A DNA stretch of 64,000 nucleotides, from NCBI RefSeq assembly GCF_900187135.1, contig NZ_LT906443.1, forward strand, positions 310,001 to 374,000. Direction: 5' to 3'. Positions 58,499 to 64,000 of this stretch are shown here, piece after piece. The notes under the pieces are model-generated. The model was given only the letters and a program-made list of their open reading frames with translations, was not told where the DNA came from and did not search any database. The first letter of the stretch is position 1; every line of letters begins with the position of its first letter. A program made the position numbers and the translations under genes. This DNA is from Corynebacterium ulcerans (GTDB lineage Bacteria; Actinomycetota; Actinomycetes; Mycobacteriales; Mycobacteriaceae).

Positions 58499-61258
58499 CT
58501 ATTCCGAATCTGCCACTTTTTCTGCAATATCTGCGGTCTCAAGAGGCTCAGCAGAATCCAGTCCAAGCCGCACGCGCTCGGCAGCTAAAATATCTTTAGC
58601 CAGCTGAGCTTCAGACACATCGACCGCGTCGTGTATGTCTGCCGATGCTGCTTCGCGCGCGTATTCGTCGAAAAGCTTACGTTTCTGAGCGTTGATCTCC
58701 AGTAGTCGTTCGTCGATGGTCTCGTCTCCGAGCAGCCTATACACGCTTACTGGTTTTGTCTGTCCCATGCGATGTGCTCTGGCAATAGCTTGATCTTCTA
58801 ACGCAGGCTTCACCTGCACCTCGGTGAGCATGACCACGCTAGCCTTTTGGATATTAAGTCCTACGCCTCCGGCGCCTATCTGAGCCAACAAAACGTCTTG
58901 TCCGTTGGTTCCAAGCGCGTCCACAAGCTCTTGCCTTTTAATCGGGGCAACATCGCCGTTGATGATTCCGACACTTCGCTGTCCAAACTCAAGGTGTAGG
59001 CGATCAAGGACGTCTCGGAAGTAACTGAAAATAAGGATGTTCTTCCCCTCAGTAGCGGCCTCGTCAGCTAGTTCGATGATTCGTTCAACTTTTGCGCACA
59101 GCGGACGCTGCGCAACCATCGCAGCCCGGCGCGCGGACATCCAATTGCCTTCTGCCACGGCATGTTTATATTCCGCGAGGTCCTGTTCTGTGAGATCGAT
59201 CCACTCATCTGTCTCGATTTTTGTGGGGAGCTCATCGAGGACATCTGTTTGGTTTCTACGGAGATAAGCTGGTGCGATTGCGTTTTTAAATTGTTGTGGG
59301 CGGAGGTTGTCTTTGTGAGTCAGTAGGTCTGGTTGTATGTAAGTGACTAGTTGGCGGAATTCGCTCAGTCGATTTTCTAGTGGAGTGCCTGTCATAAGCA
59401 GTGCATATTCGGATTTTTCGATGAGTGCTTTGACGGCTTGTGATCGCTGGGCGGCGGGATTTTTGATGAAGTGTGCCTCATCAATGATGGCTATCGTTGG
59501 TGCGGGAATTGGCAGGGATCGCGCGCCTTCATAGGTGACGATCAGCACCCCGCCTTTGGCGGTCCAGGTAGAAAGGGCTGATTCTTTGAGCTCTCCGTGG
59601 GCCACGTGGACAGGGATTGTTGAGAATTTGCCGAATTCTCGGCGCCAGTTAACGATGAGGGACGCTGGAACTACAACGAGTATTCGTGCGTCTTCTGCGG
59701 TGTCGGCTTGTGCGACGATATGTGCTGCGGCAGCGATAGCTTGGACTGTTTTTCCTAGGCCCATTTCATCGCCAAGGATGACTTTCTTTTGAACTAGGGC
59801 AAATTTGGCGCCAAAGCTTTGGTATCCGCGAAGGTAGAGCTCTGTGAGCAGGGATTGATCGAGGCGAAGAGCTCGTATCTTGGCGATTGTCTCTTCTGGT
59901 AGAGCGGATTGTCCTGATTCATTGCTTTCTACCTGTCGTAAAGCAGACCATAGGGTTTGATAGTGTGCCGGGCGCGTCTGATAGTCCTCCCACACGGCTT
60001 CCCCAGGGTCTGTTACGGGAGGTGTGGCAAATGTTTGGGGTGCTGCGTTAGCCCACGAGATGTCTTCGATGAACTGCTCATAATCTGCGTTAGTGCTGAT
60101 CTGCGGCGAGGAAGGATCGATAAGTCCGGTGGGGTTTGTCGCACGAGCCACGAGGAAGGGGGCGCCGATAAGTGCGATGTCGTGTGGCGTGCCACGGAAG
60201 TATCCGATGAGTCGGTCTCTTCTGTTGCGTTGTTCTTCCGACAGGTTGTCGGCTTGCTCAAAGCGAGCCAGTATTTGTAGCAGCTGCACTAGTTCGGGGG
60301 TACGGGTGTCTCCGAGGTTTGTCAGTGGTGCTGCCATAGCTTCAGAGTGAAGCGTCTGGGCAGCGCCTTTGATCCTTTTGGCTGTGGCGGCTCCGATTCC
60401 GGATACTTGGGTGAGCGTGGTCTCTGGGGTTGAGAGCACGTCAAGCACACTAAAAACTCCTACGCTCTCCAGTCCGGTAAATCTTAGGCGCTCGTTGGTT
60501 ACTTCTTTCAGTGCATCCAGCGGTAGACCGCGTACAAGTTCGGAGGCTTGACGCGATGTGATTGTTCGTGCGATGTGCTCTGCATGGATGCGCAGATTAG
60601 GCACAGAATTGGGGTCATTTTCAATGTGGGTTACTAGTTTCCTGGCAGGAATCACATAGTTGCGGTCGAGAGAATCGAAAGTCGCGGTATCCATCCCCTC
60701 GCCTATCCCAAGCGCCTGAGCCAGGGAACCACGGGCAGCGGCAAGGTAGCGTTCTGGCGTGCCGTGGATACCTGGCGTGAGGTGCACGCCTAAGTGTTGG
60801 GCGTGGTTGGCTTCGTCGGCACGCGAAAGAATATGCGTAATGCTTAGCGTGGCGCTATCAATGGCGGGGTTGGATAGGAGACGTTCAAGCTCGGCTGCTG
60901 CTTGTTGCGCGGCAGCGATGTTAGTGGAAGTAAAAAAGCTGAAAAGTCGGCCGCTTGCGGCGTTTGCGGACTTATCTAGTAAAGGGACCAGCGGGTTAAT
61001 GAGTGCGGTATAGCTCTGCACCGTGGCCAGTATCGTGTCTTTGTCCTCTGCAAACTCTGCGTGTAAGTAGAGCCCGTATGGCCACGTGATAGTGGACGTG
61101 TCAATTAATCGCACCGATCCGGCTTCAATCCCCATGTGTACGGCTCGAGCTGTGGGGAGGTCTCCAGAAACATATGAGGCCACGGCAACGGCTCGATCTT
61201 TGAGTGAGATGAGCTGTTGCGCGCGGCCTCGAAGAGCGGCGAGGTGACTACGATCCAT
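58499..61258 (-). CDS. SNF2-family DNA helicase/ATPase
   Basis: 919 residues. C-terminal half is an SNF2 motor: Walker A ILGDEMGLGKTVQAIAAA, LVVVPASLIVNWRREFGKF, Walker B AIIDEAHFIKNPAAQRS, LMTGTPLENRLSEF, then helicase C motifs ILIFSYFRDVLDRL and LTEVQVKPALEDQAIARAHRMGQ. The first 440 residues are unusual; I recognise only a helix-hairpin-helix (FSVLDVLSTPETTLTQVSGIGAATAKRIKG in part) near 265-300. Likely DNA repair or chromosome maintenance. ATG at 61258 has no clear ribosome binding site. The coding region appears to use synonymous codons unlike its neighbours. Confidence 0.92.
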   Translation of the reverse strand: MDRSHLAALRGRAQQLISLKDRAVAVASYVSGDLPTARAVHMGIEAGSVRLIDTSTITWPYGLYLHAEFAEDKDTILATVQSYTALINPLVPLLDKSANAASGRLFSFFTSTNIAAAQQAAAELERLLSNPAIDSATLSITHILSRADEANHAQHLGVHLTPGIHGTPERYLAAARGSLAQALGIGEGMDTATFDSLDRNYVIPARKLVTHIENDPNSVPNLRIHAEHIARTITSRQASELVRGLPLDALKEVTNERLRFTGLESVGVFSVLDVLSTPETTLTQVSGIGAATAKRIKGAAQTLHSEAMAAPLTNLGDTRTPELVQLLQILARFEQADNLSEEQRNRRDRLIGYFRGTPHDIALIGAPFLVARATNPTGLIDPSSPQISTNADYEQFIEDISWANAAPQTFATPPVTDPGEAVWEDYQTRPAHYQTLWSALRQVESNESGQSALPEETIAKIRALRLDQSLLTELYLRGYQSFGAKFALVQKKVILGDEMGLGKTVQAIAAAAHIVAQADTAEDARILVVVPASLIVNWRREFGKFSTIPVHVAHGELKESALSTWTAKGGVLIVTYEGARSLPIPAPTIAIIDEAHFIKNPAAQRSQAVKALIEKSEYALLMTGTPLENRLSEFRQLVTYIQPDLLTHKDNLRPQQFKNAIAPAYLRRNQTDVLDELPTKIETDEWIDLTEQDLAEYKHAVAEGNWMSARRAAMVAQRPLCAKVERIIELADEAATEGKNILIFSYFRDVLDRLHLEFGQRSVGIINGDVAPIKRQELVDALGTNGQDVLLAQIGAGGVGLNIQKASVVMLTEVQVKPALEDQAIARAHRMGQTKPVSVYRLLGDETIDERLLEINAQKRKLFDEYAREAASADIHDAVDVSEAQLAKDILAAERVRLGLDSAEPLETADIAEKVADSE

Positions 61259-61293
61259 GTATTAGAAGTCTAGGTCACTGCCTGCTTTTAACG

Positions 61294-63315
61294 TTAGACG
61301 GAAACTTCTGGGTGTAGGTCCTTCATCTTCATTTGCCGTTCCCGTAACGCCGCAAAGGTGGAGAAGGTAAGGAATAATGCGGCGATGAAGAAGAGCACGA
61401 GCAAAGACTGAAGGGCCCTATGATCCAACGTCATATCGGTGTCGTAGATCATCTGACGCAGGAGGTTTACCGAGTAGGTCATTGGATCATACGTATGGAA
61501 CCAGCGCAGTGGTGCGGGCTGTGTCTCCGGTGGATATAGTCCGCCGGAGGAGACAATCTGCAAGGACATAAAGGCGATACAGAGTACCCGGCCTACGGTA
61601 GAGCCAAAGACTGCGTTGAGACCTTGAGTGATAGCCATAAACGTCATAGAGGATACGCACATGGCTGCCCAAAGACCGATCTCATTGTGTGCATCTAGAC
61701 CGATCGCGTAGCGCTGCACAAAGAACATCACCGTCGCCTGGGAGCAACCCACGATGACTGCAGGAAGATACGATGCGAGTACCGCTCTGAAGGGGGCTAC
61801 TCCGGTTTCGATGGCTCGACGCTGCAAGGGACGCATCAGCATAAACGTGACAGTTCCACCCATGAAGAGCCCGAGCGCAATAAACATTGGTGAGAGTCCC
61901 ACGCCGAAGAGGGACATAGTATCTTTGGTTACTTCTTGTTTGACTGGGGTCGACACATTCCGGGCGGCATCATCTATTGTTTTTTCGCCGAAAGAAGGAA
62001 CTTTATCTGCACTCTGGTTGAGTTTGAGAGCTAATTCACCAGAGCCTTCGGAAAGTTTGACTAGCCCAGAGCTCAATTGTGCAGCGCCAACGGTAAGTTG
62101 CTGGGAGCCTTCAGAAAGACGGCTCGTTCCATCCGCAAGAGTCTGCGTTCCCACGACAAGTTGCTCGGATCCATCGGAAAGTTTGTGTAGACCAGTAGAG
62201 AGTTTCTGTGCCCCGTCTGTTGCTTGGTTGACACCAGAGCGGTAAGGAGCTGCGGGGTCTGAGAGCTGGCGATGAATCTCCGCAGCGCCTTGGGAAAGCT
62301 TATTGAGCTGCCCAATAATTTCAGAGTTTCCACCTATGCCTTGAGCGCTAATGGACGCAATGATTGCATCCGCGCTATTTGCTAAGTCAATTGCTTGTGG
62401 AATACCTGTTGCCCGTAGTTGTGCGCTCAAGTTGACCAGCGGAATAGTCAGCTGATCCTGGGCGCTACTTGCCTGACGTGCAACGCCCACAAGCTTATCG
62501 ACGCCCGCCGATACTTGTCCTGCTCCATCACCCAACGTATCTGTCGCGGTATTAAGACGTTGCAGCCCAGAAGATAAAGCATCTGCGCCATCTTTTGCCG
62601 TGCCGATGCCGTTATGAAGCTGCTTCGCGCCGTCGGCAAGCTTATGCGCGCCTTGATCTGCAGTATCGATGCCGTTATGAAGCTGCTTCGTACCGTCCTC
62701 AAGTTTTTGTGCACCGTCTTTTGCGGTTCCCGTGCCGTCGGCAAGCTTATGCGCGCCATCGCCTGCCGCATGCAACCCGCTACCGATTGTGTTAAACCCT
62801 ACCAACAGCTGATTTGCTACTTGCGCTCCAAGACGCTCATTCACGCTTGCTAGCACGCGTGCCACTACCTGATTTCCCACCGTGGTGGCCAGGAAGCCAT
62901 TGGCATTGTTGTACACAGCATTGAGCTTGGCTTGGTGTGGCTTATCCGTACCCGCACTAATTGCTGCTTCAGAGAAGTCAGAGGGTAATTCGATGGCAAA
63001 ATAATAGGTGCCGTTAGCTATGCCCTCTTTTGCCGTCTCCGGATCAACTTCAATGAATTTAGCCGCCGGATTGTTGATGAGGTTTTCCACAATCTGGTCA
63101 CCGGCTTTAATATCTTTGCCGTCCTTTTTTGCGCCTTGATCAGAATTGACCACAGCCACAGGAAGCTTGTTAAGACGCCCGATCGGATCCCAGTAGGACC
63201 AGACAAAAAGGCCACCGAACAGCAGGGGCATCAAAACGATAACCACGATAGCCAGCGGGGGAAGCTTGCCATGGCCGAACCGACGAAACTCGGTTCCAAT
63301 ATGGAATAGGTTCAC
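61294..63315 (-). CDS. YhgE/Pip-family membrane protein
   Basis: 673 residues. One membrane helix near 19-41, a large extracytoplasmic region (about 45-480), then five or so hydrophobic segments (about 490-665) of ABC-2 permease type. The loop is mostly 11/21-residue repeats of type LADGAxxLxxG, which predict a long helical coiled stalk. Relatives: the phage infection protein Pip and YhgE; in mycobacteria and streptococci such proteins serve in envelope export (EsaA-like in type VII systems). Next to an ABC-type ATPase-like gene, so it may be part of an export pair. Substrate unknown. Confidence 0.9.
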   Translation of the reverse strand: MNLFHIGTEFRRFGHGKLPPLAIVVIVLMPLLFGGLFVWSYWDPIGRLNKLPVAVVNSDQGAKKDGKDIKAGDQIVENLINNPAAKFIEVDPETAKEGIANGTYYFAIELPSDFSEAAISAGTDKPHQAKLNAVYNNANGFLATTVGNQVVARVLASVNERLGAQVANQLLVGFNTIGSGLHAAGDGAHKLADGTGTAKDGAQKLEDGTKQLHNGIDTADQGAHKLADGAKQLHNGIGTAKDGADALSSGLQRLNTATDTLGDGAGQVSAGVDKLVGVARQASSAQDQLTIPLVNLSAQLRATGIPQAIDLANSADAIIASISAQGIGGNSEIIGQLNKLSQGAAEIHRQLSDPAAPYRSGVNQATDGAQKLSTGLHKLSDGSEQLVVGTQTLADGTSRLSEGSQQLTVGAAQLSSGLVKLSEGSGELALKLNQSADKVPSFGEKTIDDAARNVSTPVKQEVTKDTMSLFGVGLSPMFIALGLFMGGTVTFMLMRPLQRRAIETGVAPFRAVLASYLPAVIVGCSQATVMFFVQRYAIGLDAHNEIGLWAAMCVSSMTFMAITQGLNAVFGSTVGRVLCIAFMSLQIVSSGGLYPPETQPAPLRWFHTYDPMTYSVNLLRQMIYDTDMTLDHRALQSLLVLFFIAALFLTFSTFAALRERQMKMKDLHPEVSV
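62608..62755. repeat. 63-base tandem repeat within the YhgE gene
   Basis: The 22-base segment ATGCCGTTATGAAGCTGCTTCG occurs, shown here in two parts, at 62608-62629 (ATGCCGTTATG, AAGCTGCTTCG) and again at 62671-62692; GTCGGCAAGCTTATGCGCGC is likewise repeated. Period 63 bases, i.e. 21 residues (LHNGIxTAxxGA). Near-identity at DNA level points to recent duplication, with a chance of repeat-number change. Confidence 0.75.
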
Positions 63316-63357
63316 TGGCCTATCCCCTTTCCTATCCGTTGGCGTTGTTGCTTCATA

Positions 63358-64000
63358 TCATTCATTGCTTTCCCCCAGCTGCAGCAGGTTATCGAGTACA
63401 TTTTTCTCCCGATCCTGTGCCCGTTTTAACGCACCAGCAACCGGTATATCTGCATCACATATTCCATCGACGTCCGAGTTAGCAGATACCGTGACTACCG
63501 GAAGTACCTCGGATACTACTTTCAGCTGCCGTAAGAGATCCGCTCGTAGACGCAGACTCCTGATCTGGTCAATATCATCCACGATAAGAAGGTCCGCATC
63601 AGGTCGCGACGTCAATGCCAAAGCAATCCTCAATGCAAAACGCTCCAGCGGGTCGAGGTCACCGACCTTCTTTTTGCCAAAGCTCTCAGTGACCTGGATA
63701 CCAAGCAGCTCTGCCGCCTGTACAAAGCTATCGATCTTCTCAATCGACGAAGGCACCCGACGCCACCAGTTACTTGTCCACGCTGCCTGCTCGCGCACCA
63801 CGGCTTTGACCGGCACAAGCCGTTCCAGGGAATCAAATTCAGGGATTCCAGCCAAAGCCACATGCTTATGGAGCTGTCGCGGAGTAGTCTTTTCTCCTGA
63901 TGCCGAGTTAAGCACCACTGTCCCCGACTTAGGCTTCATACGCCCAGCCAGGGTCAATGACAACGTGGTCGCCGAGTTTTCGCGACCGCAGTGCAGCAAT
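63358..64000 (-). CDS. Degenerate ABC-type ATPase (5' partial) beside YhgE
   Basis: 213 visible residues, continuing past the right edge. Overall plan of an ABC nucleotide-binding domain: P-loop region followed by LAGRMKPKSGTVVL, a Q-loop-like part, DLLIVDDIDQIRS as Walker B, and a C-terminal segment. The key motifs are changed: CGRENSATTLSL replaces GPNGxGKTTLL (GK is SA), and the LSGGQ signature reads VGDLDPLERFALRIAL. Walker B lacks the Glu (DD). It probably binds nucleotide poorly or not at all, or is a regulatory/structural partner. It is 42 bases upstream of the YhgE gene, same strand. Confidence 0.8.
   Translation of the reverse strand, partial: LLHCGRENSATTLSLTLAGRMKPKSGTVVLNSASGEKTTPRQLHKHVALAGIPEFDSLERLVPVKAVVREQAAWTSNWWRRVPSSIEKIDSFVQAAELLGIQVTESFGKKKVGDLDPLERFALRIALALTSRPDADLLIVDDIDQIRSLRLRADLLRQLKVVSEVLPVVTVSANSDVDGICDADIPVAGALKRAQDREKNVLDNLLQLGESNE

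Noticed and set aside
62490..62790. Repeat array as a CRISPR
   Set aside because: The repeats are in frame and encode the LADG-type stalk of the YhgE protein; no spacers or cas genes.

Overview
The window looks like ordinary core chromosome of a Corynebacterium, most likely of the C. diphtheriae / C. ulcerans / C. pseudotuberculosis group. This rests on gene order (zwf-side opcA-pgl, then secG-ppc-tpiA-pgk-gapA-whiA-yvcK-rapZ-uvrC, the rib cluster, rpe-rsmB-fmt-def-priA-metK-coaBC-rpoZ-gmk-mihF-pyr, then efp-pepQ-aro, alaS and aspS), on close resemblance to C. glutamicum proteins known to me, and on actinobacterial hallmarks: mihF, a motif-less PriA, OpcA and WhiA. The species is inferred; no database search was made. 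I see no tRNA, rRNA, insertion sequence, prophage, CRISPR array or attachment site.

Layout. 1-1400 (+): end of opcA and pgl (oxidative pentose phosphate pathway), facing secG across a two-way terminator. 1465-8024 (-): the glycolytic/anaplerotic unit gapA-pgk-tpiA-ppc, then secG, with a hairpin in each gap from gapA to ppc. 8409-13566 (-): whiA-yvcK-rapZ-uvrC. 13575-18722 (-): a PH-domain membrane protein, ribH-ribBA-ribE-ribD and rpe. 18806-29301 (-): rsmB-fmt-def-priA-metK-coaBC-rpoZ-gmk-mihF-pyrF. 29308-36918 (-): carB-carA-pyrC-pyrB-pyrR, headed by a PyrR-type RNA hairpin at the pyrR ribosome binding site. 37497-39772 (+): the only sizeable plus-strand block in the middle, a TIGR01777 epimerase-like gene and two YbjN-like genes. 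39859-49205 (-): nusB-efp-pepQ-aroQ-aroB-aroK-aroC, a prepilin peptidase, aroE, mltG and ruvX. 49571-57261 (-): alaS, rarA, a kinase-like gene and aspS. 57580-58455 (+): a zinc metallopeptidase. 58499-64000 (-): an SNF2-type helicase, a YhgE/Pip membrane protein and a partial, degenerate ABC ATPase.

Functionally the window joins central carbon flux (lower glycolysis, PEP carboxylase, pentose phosphate entry), riboflavin, pyrimidine, S-adenosylmethionine, CoA and shikimate synthesis, translation (alaS, aspS, efp, fmt, def, rsmB) and envelope genes (secG, mltG, YhgE).

I did not find a clear undescribed multi-gene system. The best leads are regulatory RNA and DNA elements (PyrR loop, intercistronic hairpins, McbR operator, RamA-like C/G runs before gapA) and proteins whose nucleotide-binding motifs have decayed: PriA, RapZ and the ABC ATPase beside YhgE.
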